This document shows positions 32,636 through 39,246 of a stretch of 39,246 bases of DNA, in pieces (position 1 is the first letter of the stretch; each line of letters begins with the position of its first letter). The stretch is taken from positions 1-39,246 of the forward strand of contig CAMZBI010000021.1 in NCBI GenBank assembly GCA_947304585.1. The letters are read 5' to 3'. The notes under the pieces were generated by a model. That model was not told where the DNA came from and searched no databases. It was given only the letters and a program-made list of their open reading frames with translations. The position numbers were made by a program, and so were the translations under genes. The stretch is from an uncultured Clostridia bacterium. Lineage in GTDB: Bacteria > Bacillota > Clostridia > UBA1212.

Positions 32636-32712
32636 CTTTAACAAGTTTTCATTTTGTCAAAATCCTTCGCGACCCGTACCCGATCCGGTTGCCTGCCAAC
32701 TGGAAAATAGGC

Positions 32713-32747
32713 AAAAAAAGATCCGGACTTTTGAAGCTCGGATCTTT
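32713..32747 (-). terminator. Intrinsic terminator of the tRNA-Met/tRNA-Glu unit
   Basis: On the minus strand AAAGATCCG (32739-32747) pairs with CGGATCTTT (32717-32725), followed by a T-run reaching 32713. Confidence 0.9.
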
Positions 32748-32750
32748 AAA

Positions 32751-32825
32751 TGGTGACCCCTACGAGAATCGAACTCGTGTCGCAGCCGTGAAAGGGCCGT
32801 GTCTTAACCGCTTGACCAAGGGGCC
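32751..32825 (-). tRNA. tRNA-Glu (anticodon TTC)
   Basis: Cloverleaf with acceptor GGCCCCT/AGGGGTC, anticodon loop CTTTCAC (TTC), anticodon stem CGGCC/GGCTG with one G-T pair, T-loop TTCGATT and an encoded CCA. It is 7 nt behind tRNA-Met and shares its promoter. Confidence 0.95.
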
Positions 32826-32832
32826 ATATATC

Positions 32833-32909
32833 TGGTGGCTGCGGTAGGACACGAACCCACGACCTTCCGGGTATGAACCGGACGCTCTAACCAGCTAAGC
32901 TACGCAGCC
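32833..32909 (-). tRNA. tRNA-Met (anticodon CAT)
   Basis: Cloverleaf with acceptor GGCTGCG/CGCAGCC, D-stem GCTT/GAGC, anticodon arm TCCGG-TTCATAC-CCGGA and an encoded CCA. The A-T-rich D-loop and T-stem lack the three-GC signature of an initiator (GGG/CCC in the anticodon stem), so an elongator is most likely; an Ile2 tRNA is possible. The T-loop is TTCGTGT, with T at position 58 instead of the nearly invariant A. Confidence 0.9.
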
Positions 32910-32915
32910 ATTATG

Positions 32916-32943
32916 CGCCTTTTTGAGAGTTCTCTCAAAGGCG
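32916..32943 (-). other. 5'-leader hairpin of the tRNA-Met precursor
   Basis: On the minus strand CGCCTTTGAGAG and CTCTCAAAAAGGCG form a long hairpin (two extra A) with a 2-nt loop, starting about 7 nt after the -10 box, so the primary transcript would begin with it. It may protect the 5' end or guide RNase P; this is inference. Confidence 0.65.
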
Positions 32944-32949
32944 AAGGTC

Positions 32950-32978
32950 ATGATATCACTTTTGAAAAAAGCTGTCAA
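32950..32978 (-). promoter_or_regulatory. Strong sigma-A promoter of the tRNA-Met/Glu unit
   Basis: On the minus strand a perfect TTGACA (32973-32978) and TATCAT (32950-32955) are 17 nt apart, as expected for a stable-RNA gene. Confidence 0.85.
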
Positions 32979-33004
32979 CTACTTTTTCGACAACCGACCG
33001 GGTT

Positions 33005-33290
33005 TGGTTAATAGTGATTGGTGAATAGTGATCACCGCGCCGCAGGCGCATCACTCGCACCGAAGGTGCGCTCACTGCGACGAAGTCGCTTCACTCTTCA
33101 CTCTTCACTATCAACTAAGCACTGTTAACTGATCACTGCGCCGCAGGCGCATCACTCGCACCGAAGGTGCGCTCACTGCGACGAAGTCGCTTCACTCTTC
33201 ACTCTTCACTATCAACTAATCACTGTTAACTGATCCCTGCGCCGCAGGCGCATCACTCGCACCGAAGGTGCGCTCACTGCGGCTCCGCCG
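33005..33290. repeat. CACT/mini-hairpin array 7 with a 101-bp tandem repeat
   Basis: A unit of 101 bp starts at 33037 and recurs at 33138 and 33239 (third copy partial). Each holds GCGCC-GCA-GGCGC, CGCACC-GAA-GGTGCG and GCGAC-GAA-GTCGC hairpins, then 7-nt-phased CACT/AACT elements (CTT, CTT, ATC, AAG, GTT, GAT spacers). This array shows most clearly that a 3-nt spacer and a hairpin occupy the same slot between CACT tetramers. The third copy ends in the transporter gene, supplying its stop codon. Confidence 0.92.
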
Positions 33291-34239
33291 CAAGCCCTTC
33301 CAGAACTCCCAGAATGACTATGCCCGCGACCACAAGTCCCACCGCAGCATACTGCTTCCAACTGAGTTTCTCTTTGAGGAAAATTCTCCCGAGGATCAGG
33401 CTCATCACGCAGTAGCTTGCCACCACGGGAGCGGCAGCGATGCCGTTGGCGCTCATCGCATAGACGTATGCAAACTGACCTCCGGTCTCGAACAGTGCGG
33501 CCAGGACCCTCGAAACCGGGGTGAAGCCGATCTTTCCGGACTCATTGGTGACAATGCCGATTTTTTGCTTTTTTATCACAAAAACATAGATCGCAAGGAT
33601 CACGGCGACAATAAGAAACGTGAGCTCGTAGGAGATATTGGCCACGTCCTCAATATTATCTTCCGTAACGCCCAGGAGCGGCGTTTTCTCGAAATCGTCA
33701 AGGTACAGCCCGTCGAAAAACGTTCCCAGCGCATCAATGATACAGTAAAAGATGGGCATCATAAAGGCGATGAAGCCTATCTTGTACTTTTTGTCCGTCT
33801 CCTGCAGGTATTTGAGTTCCTTCTGATGCTCAAAGACGCCAAGGAGCACAACGCCAACGGAAATCACGAAAATCGCAACAAGCGTCCAGATGTCCGGCAG
33901 TTCCCTGAGCACGATCATGAGGAGTATCGCGCTGACGGCACCGCTGGCGTTCTGGATAGGAGACGAAACAGAAACCTCGAGATAACGGAGCCCGAAATAG
34001 CCAACCGTCATAGAAGCGATGTACATTGCCGAGACAGGAAAATAGATCAGAAGATTCCTCGGGTCATAATCAATGCCCTTGGCAAGCAAAGTAACAATAG
34101 CGGTGATGCCCATAACGACACCTACCGCTATTGACGTCTTCAAGTGACTGTATTTTTCATTTTCCTCGGCACCGCGCTTATAAAACAGATCGGCAGCGCC
34201 CCAGGCGGCAAAACAAATTAGTGAATATAATAGCCACAT
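33274..34239 (-). CDS. DMT-superfamily (EamA-like) transporter
   Basis: A 321-residue integral membrane protein with about ten hydrophobic segments in two halves, the layout of drug/metabolite transporters. The N-terminal WLLYSLICFAAWGAADLFYKRG and the end-of-half segments (ASGAVSAILLMIVLRELP; VVASYCVMSLILGRIFLKEKLSWKQYAAVGLVVAGIVILG) match EamA domain patterns, including the conserved E in FLKEKLS. A longer loop of about 30 charged residues (HQKELKYLQETDKKYK) separates the halves. Substrate unknown. The C-terminus AAEPQ and the TGA stop are encoded by the repeat array. It lies 19 nt behind the small DUF4282-like membrane protein gene. Confidence 0.83.
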   Translation of the reverse strand: MWLLYSLICFAAWGAADLFYKRGAEENEKYSHLKTSIAVGVVMGITAIVTLLAKGIDYDPRNLLIYFPVSAMYIASMTVGYFGLRYLEVSVSSPIQNASGAVSAILLMIVLRELPDIWTLVAIFVISVGVVLLGVFEHQKELKYLQETDKKYKIGFIAFMMPIFYCIIDALGTFFDGLYLDDFEKTPLLGVTEDNIEDVANISYELTFLIVAVILAIYVFVIKKQKIGIVTNESGKIGFTPVSRVLAALFETGGQFAYVYAMSANGIAAAPVVASYCVMSLILGRIFLKEKLSWKQYAAVGLVVAGIVILGVLEGLAAEPQ

Positions 34240-34258
34240 GTTTTTATGATTCAGAGGA

Positions 34259-34627
34259 TTATTTCATCTTGTTGTTGATCTCTATAACGTTGTTCACAAG
34301 GATGATGAACATTGTAAGCAGCTCAAATACAAATCTTACCACCACAGGGCCAACGAGCAAAAGAATTGCCCCTTCAAGGCTGTTCACGCCTGTGAAGAGA
34401 TGGAAGAAGCCGACGCAGATGCAGCAAAGCGTTGCGAAAACGTAGAGGATCTTGATGGCTTTGTCAATGTAGAGAGTCCTGAACGTGGCAATATCGGCAA
34501 GAATCTTCAAAAAGCCCTTCAGATTTGCTCTTTTTGACTCAGGGATAAGGAAAATCGCTGCCAGCACTGTTCCTGCGACTGCGGTCGTAATGCCAAGAAT
34601 CGTCATGATCAAAACGAATATGTTCAT
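34259..34627 (-). CDS. Small membrane protein, possibly DUF4282-like
   Basis: A 122-residue protein with three hydrophobic segments (about 3-26, 58-80 and 85-112). The middle part, FRTLYIDKAIKILYVFATLCCICVGFFHLFTG, and LLLVGPVVVRFVFELLTMFI recall DUF4282 proteins, but I cannot confirm it. AGGAGG about 7 nt upstream fixes the ATG at 34627. It has its own promoter at 34705-34734 and is probably co-transcribed with the transporter gene. Confidence 0.7.
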   Translation of the reverse strand: MNIFVLIMTILGITTAVAGTVLAAIFLIPESKRANLKGFLKILADIATFRTLYIDKAIKILYVFATLCCICVGFFHLFTGVNSLEGAILLLVGPVVVRFVFELLTMFIILVNNVIEINNKMK

Positions 34628-34704
34628 AATTCAACCTCCTGAAATTATTCCTGTTTTTGTCTAAAAAATGCCCAAAAGTGCTTGTGGTGCATCTTTCGGA
34701 TACT

Positions 34705-34734
34705 ATTATACATTAATGTCCTGCCGGTTGTAAA
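34705..34734 (-). promoter_or_regulatory. Sigma-A promoter directly bordering repeat array 8
   Basis: On the minus strand TTTACA (34729-34734) and a perfect TATAAT (34705-34710) are 18 nt apart. The -35 box ends exactly where the hairpin array begins. Confidence 0.75.
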
Positions 34735-34998
34735 GACGCGGTGCGCTTCGCGCAAATTGGCGCAGCTACGCCGCGAATGTGCGTGGCTTCGCCACGGGTG
34801 GGCGCGCCTCCGGCGCGAGTGAGTGCGGCGCAAGCGCCGAGTGGTGCGAGCCTAATGGCTCGAGTGGGTGCGACGCCTTGGATCGCAAGTGATTGCGGAT
34901 TCGCCGCACCGCAACTACTCACTATTCACCGCGCCGCCAGGCGCCCTGCGCTTTAGTGCAATGCGCAGCCCACTGTTCACTCTTCACTATTCACTAGT
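34735..34998. repeat. CACT/mini-hairpin array 8, mostly in inverted orientation
   Basis: Between lysS and the small membrane protein. From 34735 to about 34905 the CACT units read on the minus strand: TGCGC-GAA-GCGCA, CGTGGC-GAA-GCCACG, CGCGCC-GGA-GGCGCG, CGGCGC-TT-GCGCCG, CGAGCC-ATTA-GGCTCG. From about 34916 to 34998 the units and TTCACTN heptads read on the plus strand, so the array has an internal orientation switch. The lysS TAG stop is in the last heptad. Confidence 0.88.
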
Positions 34999-36949
34999 AC
35001 AGTTTCGCTCCCGCCGGAACATGGGGATCCACCATGAGAAGGCGGAGTTTTTCCTCTTCGCCCTCTTTGTTGAGAGCGGAAAGCAGCATGCCGCAGGAGT
35101 CGATGCCCATCATCTTCCGCGGAGGCAGATTGGTGATGGCGATGCAGGTCTTGCCGATAAGTTCCTCGGGCTCATAGAATGGGTGGATACCGCTCAGGAT
35201 CGTCCGGTCTGTTCCCGTTCCGTCGTTCAGAGTGAACTTGAGAAGTTTCTTCGACTTGGGCACGGCCTCGCATGCAAGGACCTTGACGGCTCTGAAATCA
35301 CACTTTGAGAAGGTCTCAAAGTCCACGAAGTCTTCAAAAAGGGGCTCTATGACCACGTTGGAGAAATCGATCTCTTCCGGTTCTGCGGGAGCCGCAGGTT
35401 CTGTCGCAATTACCGGTGCTTCAGCCGGAGCGTCAGGGGACGTTTCTCTGCCTTCGCTTCCGGTCTTAATGGATTTCATTGTCGGGAACAGCAGAACGTC
35501 TCTAATGGCCTGGCTGTCGGTGAGGAGCATTACCAGTCGGTCAATGCCGTAGCCAATGCCGCCCGTGGGAGGCATTCCGATCTCAAGGGCGTGGAGGAAA
35601 TCCTCGTCGGTGTGGTTGGCCTCTTCGTCGCCGGCTGCAAATGCGGCGTCCTGGGCAGCAAAACGCTCCCTTTGGTCAATGGGGTCGTTCAGCTCGGAAT
35701 ACGCATTGCACATCTCCCAGCCGTTCACAAAGAGTTCAAAGCGCTCAACGTAATCCGGGTTGTCCGGTTTGCGCTTGGTGAGGGGAGATATTTCAACCGG
35801 GTGGTCCATTACGAAGGTGGGCTGGATCAGATTGGCCTCGCAGAATTCCTCAAAGAAGAGATTCAGGATATCGCCCTTGGTGTGGCGTTGCTCGTAGGCA
35901 ACGTGCTTCTCGTCCGCAAGCTTACGGGCCTCTTCCAGGGTCTTGACGGTTGAAAAATCAACGCAGGCGTACTCTTTTACCGCATCCACCATGGTGAGCT
36001 TTCTGAAGGGGCTGCCGAAGTCCAGAACGTGTTCGCCGTACTTGACTGTTTCGGAGCCGCAGACTTTGCCGGCAAGATACCTGAACATGCTCTCGGTGAG
36101 TTCCATCATGCCGTGGTAGTCCGTGTAGGCCTGGTAGAGCTCCATAAGGGTGAATTCAGGGTTGTGCCTTGTGTCCACGCCTTCGTTTCTGAAGACACGG
36201 CCGATCTCGTAGACCCGCTCCAGACCTCCCACAATAAGTCTCTTAAGGTACAGTTCCAGCGAAATGCGGAGCTTGACGTCCTCGTCAAGGGCATTGTAGT
36301 GGGTCTCGAAAGGTCTTGCCGCGGCGCCGCCTGCGTTGGCGACAAGCATTGGCGTCTCCACCTCGATGAAGTCCCTGCCGTCCAGGAACTTTCTGATCTC
36401 TCTTATGATCATCGACCTCTTCACAAAAGTGTCCCTGACTTCGGGGTTCATGATGAGGTCCACGTAGCGCTGGCGGTAACGGGTATCCGTGTCGGTTATG
36501 CCGTGGAATTTCTCCGGGAGGGGATTCAGGGACTTTGTCAGCAGCACCATCTTCTCCGCATGGACGGAGATCTCGCCGGTTTTGGTTTTAAACACAATGC
36601 CGGTCACGCCAACGATATCGCCTATGTCATAGGCCTTGAAAAGCTTGTAACTCTCGTCGCCAAGGGAGTCCTTTGAGCAGTAGACCTGAATTTTGCCTGC
36701 TCTGTCAAGGATGTGAGCAAAACTTGCCTTGCCCATGATTCTCTTGGCCATAAGACGGCCTGCGATGGAGACGGTCTTTCCCTCCAGTTCGTCGTAGTTC
36801 TCAACGATCTCCGATGAGAGGTGTGTCCTGTCATATTTGGTTATAGTAAAGGGGTCCGTTCCGGCGGATCTAAGGTCGGCAAGCTTTTGACGTCTTACCA
36901 GCACCTGCTCCGACAGGGACGGCGCATTATCCTGTTCTCTGTTATCCAT
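34994..36949 (-). CDS. lysS: Lysyl-tRNA synthetase (class II) with C-terminal tRNA-binding domain
   Basis: A 651-residue enzyme. Residues 1-150 are the anticodon-binding OB fold, and about 165-500 the class II catalytic core, with motif 2 in [23 protein letters not shown] and motif 3 in [27 protein letters not shown]. After a Pro/Ala/Glu-rich linker (about 503-545), residues 546-651 form an EMAPII/Trbp111-like tRNA-binding domain ([39 protein letters not shown]). Ordinary bacterial LysRS is about 500 aa; this fused domain is usually found in MetRS. It follows the greA-like gene by 33 nt. Its TAG stop lies in a repeat heptad. Confidence 0.94.
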   Translation of the reverse strand: MDNREQDNAPSLSEQVLVRRQKLADLRSAGTDPFTITKYDRTHLSSEIVENYDELEGKTVSIAGRLMAKRIMGKASFAHILDRAGKIQVYCSKDSLGDESYKLFKAYDIGDIVGVTGIVFKTKTGEISVHAEKMVLLTKSLNPLPEKFHGITDTDTRYRQRYVDLIMNPEVRDTFVKRSMIIREIRKFLDGRDFIEVETPMLVANAGGAAARPFETHYNALDEDVKLRISLELYLKRLIVGGLERVYEIGRVFRNEGVDTRHNPEFTLMELYQAYTDYHGMMELTESMFRYLAGKVCGSETVKYGEHVLDFGSPFRKLTMVDAVKEYACVDFSTVKTLEEARKLADEKHVAYEQRHTKGDILNLFFEEFCEANLIQPTFVMDHPVEISPLTKRKPDNPDYVERFELFVNGWEMCNAYSELNDPIDQRERFAAQDAAFAAGDEEANHTDEDFLHALEIGMPPTGGIGYGIDRLVMLLTDSQAIRDVLLFPTMKSIKTGSEGRETSPDAPAEAPVIATEPAAPAEPEEIDFSNVVIEPLFEDFVDFETFSKCDFRAVKVLACEAVPKSKKLLKFTLNDGTGTDRTILSGIHPFYEPEELIGKTCIAITNLPPRKMMGIDSCGMLLSALNKEGEEEKLRLLMVDPHVPAGAKLY

Positions 36950-36982
36950 AACAACTCCCGCGGCTTTTGCCGCTTGTCTTAA

Positions 36983-37468
36983 TTATTCCGGTAGCCTGAT
37001 TTCTGTGATCTTGTACTGTCTTGTAAGACCTGAGGGCACCTGTACTTCCACAACGTCGCCAACGGCTTTGCCCACAAGGGCCTGGCCCACAGGTGAAATA
37101 TTTGATATTTTTTGGTTAAAAGGATCCGCCTCTGCGGAGCCGACTATCTGATAGTCGATCACTTTATTGTTCCACATGCAGAGGACGGTCACAAAATTGC
37201 CCAGCTGGACCTTGTCCGTGGAAAGGTTCGACTCGTCATATATTATCGCAGTAGCAAGGAATTCTTCCAGTTCTGCAATCTTTGCTTCGTTTTCTACCTG
37301 ATCGCTGTTCGCCTGATCGAGTTCCGAATTCTCGGAAAGATCTCCGAGGCTTCTCGCAAAAGCCTTTCTGCTAAGTATCTCCTGGCGTTTCTCGCCCTTT
37401 CTGTAATCAAGTTCTTTCTGGTATTCTTCGAATTTTACTCTGCTGACCTGTTTTTTTCCGTCGTTCAT
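36983..37468 (-). CDS. greA: GreA/GreB-family transcription elongation factor
   Basis: A 161-residue factor that stimulates transcript cleavage in backtracked RNA polymerase. The N-terminal coiled coil carries ARSLGDLSENSELDQANSDQ, where the GDLSEN tip residues bear the catalytic acids D and E (family consensus GDLSENAEY). The C-terminal FKBP-like domain includes SNISPVGQALVGKAVGDVVEVQVPSG and YKITEI. The usual LT-EG start is replaced by VSRVKFEEYQKEL. It sits between the IMPDH gene and lysS with a GGAG start signal. Confidence 0.92.
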   Translation of the reverse strand: MNDGKKQVSRVKFEEYQKELDYRKGEKRQEILSRKAFARSLGDLSENSELDQANSDQVENEAKIAELEEFLATAIIYDESNLSTDKVQLGNFVTVLCMWNNKVIDYQIVGSAEADPFNQKISNISPVGQALVGKAVGDVVEVQVPSGLTRQYKITEIRLPE

Positions 37469-37523
37469 TTTTCATTTCTCCGTTCTTTGATATGGTTCAA
37501 CACTTAACGATTACCCTAACATA

Positions 37524-39032
37524 TTATTTCAGTTTCGCGTAGCCGTTGTCTTTAAGTATTACGTCGTGGGCGCCGCCCTCCACAATGCTTGTGGCGCTCA
37601 CAAGGGTGAGCTTGGCGTTTTTGTGAAGTTCCTCGATATTGAGGACGCCGCAGTTGCACATGGTGGATCTCACCTTGCCAAGGGAAAGGGCCACGTTGTC
37701 GGCAAGAGCGCCGGCGTAGGGAACGTAGGAATCAACGCCCTCCTCAAAGGACAGGCCCGACTTTCCGCCCATGTCGTACCTCTGCCAGTTTCTGGCTCTG
37801 TTGGAGCCCTCGCCCCAGTATTCTTTGTAATAGGTGCCGTTGATGTTGACCTTCGCCGAGGGGCTCTCGTCGAATCTGGCGAAATACCTGCCCAGCATGA
37901 TGAAATCAGCGCCCATCGCCAATGCCAACGTCATGTGGTAGTCAAACACGATGCCTCCGTCGGAGCAGATAGGCACGTAGATGCCCGTCTCTTCGAAGTA
38001 CTTGTCTCTTTCTTTGGCAACTTCAATGACCGCCGTGGCCTGGCCCCGGCCGATGCCCTTCTGTTCTCTTGTAATGCAGATGGAACCTCCGCCTATACCT
38101 ATTTTTACGAAATCGGCTCCGGCCTCAGCCAGGAATCTGAAGGATTCTCCATCCACCACGTTTCCCGCTCCGACCTTAACGGCCTCACCGTACACGCTTC
38201 TGATCCACTCGATGGTCTCCTTCTGCCACTCCGAATAGCCCTCCGAGGAGTCTATGCAGAGCACGTCCGCGCCCGCGTTCACAAGGGCGGGAACTCTCTC
38301 TTTGTAGTCCCGGCTGTTAATGCCTGCGCCGACCATATATCTCTTGTTTACGTCCAGCAGCTCGTCCGGATTGTCCTTGTGGCTGTCGTAATCTTTTCTG
38401 AAAACGAAATATTTCAGTTTGTTGTTTTCATCGATTATCGGCAGTGAATTGACCTTGTGGTCCCAGATGATGTCATTGGCTTCTTTAAGCGTTACGCCCT
38501 CTCTTGCGTAGACCAGTTTTGAGAAAGGAGTCATAAAAGTCTCCACCTTCTCATCTCCGGACATTCTGCTGGGTCTGTAGTCCCTGCTGGTAACTATGCC
38601 AAGGAGAACTCCTGTACTTGTGCCGTCGTCTGTGACCGCAACGGTGGAAAATCCGTTTTTCGCTTTCAGTTCCAGCACGTCGTTAAGAGTCGCGTCGGGC
38701 CTGAGGTTTGATTTGCTCACCACAAAACCGGATTTATAGTTCTTTACCCTTCTCACCATCTCGGCTTCAGATTCGATGCTCTGGGAGCCGTAGATGAATG
38801 AAATGCCTCCGCACTTTGCCAATGCGATCGCGAGAGAGTCGTCCGACACCGCCTGCATGATGGCCGAGACAAGGGGAATGTTCAGAGATATGGCCGGTTT
38901 TTCGCCTTTTCTGAACTTCACCAACGGCGTCTTGAGTGATACCTCGGAAGGTATGTGCCGCTTCGTGGTGTAGCCCGGGAGCAGCAGATATTCGTTAAAA
39001 GTGTGAGACGGTTCGTTGTAAATGTATGCCAT
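37524..39032 (-). CDS. guaB: Inosine-5'-monophosphate dehydrogenase
   Basis: A 502-residue enzyme that oxidises IMP to XMP, the rate-limiting step of GMP synthesis. The TIM barrel is interrupted by a CBS pair (about 100-225). C319 in [18 protein letters not shown] is the catalytic cysteine, and [26 protein letters not shown] is the phosphate-binding region. [15 protein letters not shown] corresponds to the flap. I use the ATG at 39032, which has GGAGG 9 nt upstream and matches family N-termini; an in-frame extension to the window edge crosses the promoter and is not real. Confidence 0.94.
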   Translation of the reverse strand: MAYIYNEPSHTFNEYLLLPGYTTKRHIPSEVSLKTPLVKFRKGEKPAISLNIPLVSAIMQAVSDDSLAIALAKCGGISFIYGSQSIESEAEMVRRVKNYKSGFVVSKSNLRPDATLNDVLELKAKNGFSTVAVTDDGTSTGVLLGIVTSRDYRPSRMSGDEKVETFMTPFSKLVYAREGVTLKEANDIIWDHKVNSLPIIDENNKLKYFVFRKDYDSHKDNPDELLDVNKRYMVGAGINSRDYKERVPALVNAGADVLCIDSSEGYSEWQKETIEWIRSVYGEAVKVGAGNVVDGESFRFLAEAGADFVKIGIGGGSICITREQKGIGRGQATAVIEVAKERDKYFEETGIYVPICSDGGIVFDYHMTLALAMGADFIMLGRYFARFDESPSAKVNINGTYYKEYWGEGSNRARNWQRYDMGGKSGLSFEEGVDSYVPYAGALADNVALSLGKVRSTMCNCGVLNIEELHKNAKLTLVSATSIVEGGAHDVILKDNGYAKLK

Positions 39033-39145
39033 TTTTATCCTCCGTTTCGCATCTTCGGGAAGCAAAGTTTCCGAAAATTTGCTCATATATAACAAAAAAG
39101 TATCGACGCCGGTATTGTATTTCCCGGGTCTAACACTTCGCCCGT

Positions 39146-39175
39146 ATTCTACAACGAAACCGCCGCGCCTGTCAA
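39146..39175 (-). promoter_or_regulatory. Probable sigma-A promoter of the guaB gene
   Basis: On the minus strand a perfect TTGACA (39170-39175) and TAGAAT (39146-39151) are 18 nt apart. The leader is about 105 nt; I recognise no purine riboswitch in it. Confidence 0.7.
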
Positions 39176-39246
39176 GGGGAAAGCCTTTCTCCGACCGTGT
39201 CAAGTTTTGACGGAGATTCGCTTCCGGCCGCCTTCGGCTCCGCATT

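Noticed and set aside
1583..34998. The arrays as ordinary intrinsic terminators
   Set aside because: The hairpins lack U-tracts, occur many in a row, and lie inside operons where downstream genes must be transcribed.

Overview
The window reads as a chromosomal segment of an anaerobic, moderately GC-rich member of the Bacillota (class Clostridia or a relative). The clues are the IreB-RuvX-DUF1292 gene order, a stand-alone two-gene SUF-type Fe-S system, a flavodiiron O2/NO reductase fused to flavin reductase and rubredoxin, Shine-Dalgarno sequences of the GGAGG type and sigma-A promoters. Almost everything is on the minus strand; only a short block at 19.5-22.2 kb is on the plus strand.

Layout, following minus-strand transcription (right to left). 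39.0-34.2 kb: IMP dehydrogenase, GreA-type factor, lysyl-tRNA synthetase with a C-terminal tRNA-binding domain, a small membrane protein and a DMT-type transporter. 32.9-32.7 kb: tRNA-Met and tRNA-Glu with a strong promoter and a terminator. 32.5-29.3 kb: a membrane-anchored surface protein and a sialate O-acetylesterase-like SGNH hydrolase. 29.2-25.3 kb: SufC-SufB, CysRS, IreB, RuvX and DUF1292 protein. 23.9-22.4 kb: an unknown 'FETNSSSTH' protein next to a radical SAM enzyme. 22.2-19.5 kb, plus strand: DUF5722-type glycosidase-like protein, alpha/beta hydrolase and tRNA-Thr, facing away from a GH43 lipoprotein. 18.2-14.1 kb: asd, dapA and the flavodiiron protein. 14.0-10.6 kb: a secreted cysteine-rich repeat/C39 protease-like/DUF6273 protein and an NYN-domain protein. 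10.6-0.2 kb: one aromatic operon, aroF-tyrA-aroB-aroA-aroC-pheA-aroEK-aroQ-trpB2. It encodes all seven shikimate steps plus the first committed Phe and Tyr enzymes, largely coupled by ATGA overlaps.

Two observations stand out. (1) The aro operon has a ribosome-type attenuator: a sigma-A promoter, a 17-codon leader peptide with 8 aromatic residues (MNNKFYFAEYYWWFSLK), a segment just after its stop codon that is perfectly complementary over 12 nt to the left part of a terminator hairpin, and then the terminator itself with a U7 tract immediately before the aroF ribosome binding site. Mixed Phe/Tyr/Trp codons fit control of the common aromatic pathway. (2) Eight intergenic regions carry an unusual repeat family. 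CACT tetranucleotides are separated either by 3 nt, giving 7-nt periodicity, or by mini-hairpins of 9-19 nt whose stems vary while complementarity is kept. Their loops are mostly GNA/GNNA (GAA, GCA, GTA, GGA, GTCA, GCCA). Seven genes have their stop codon, and several their last codons, inside the first repeat unit. The function of these arrays is unknown to me.
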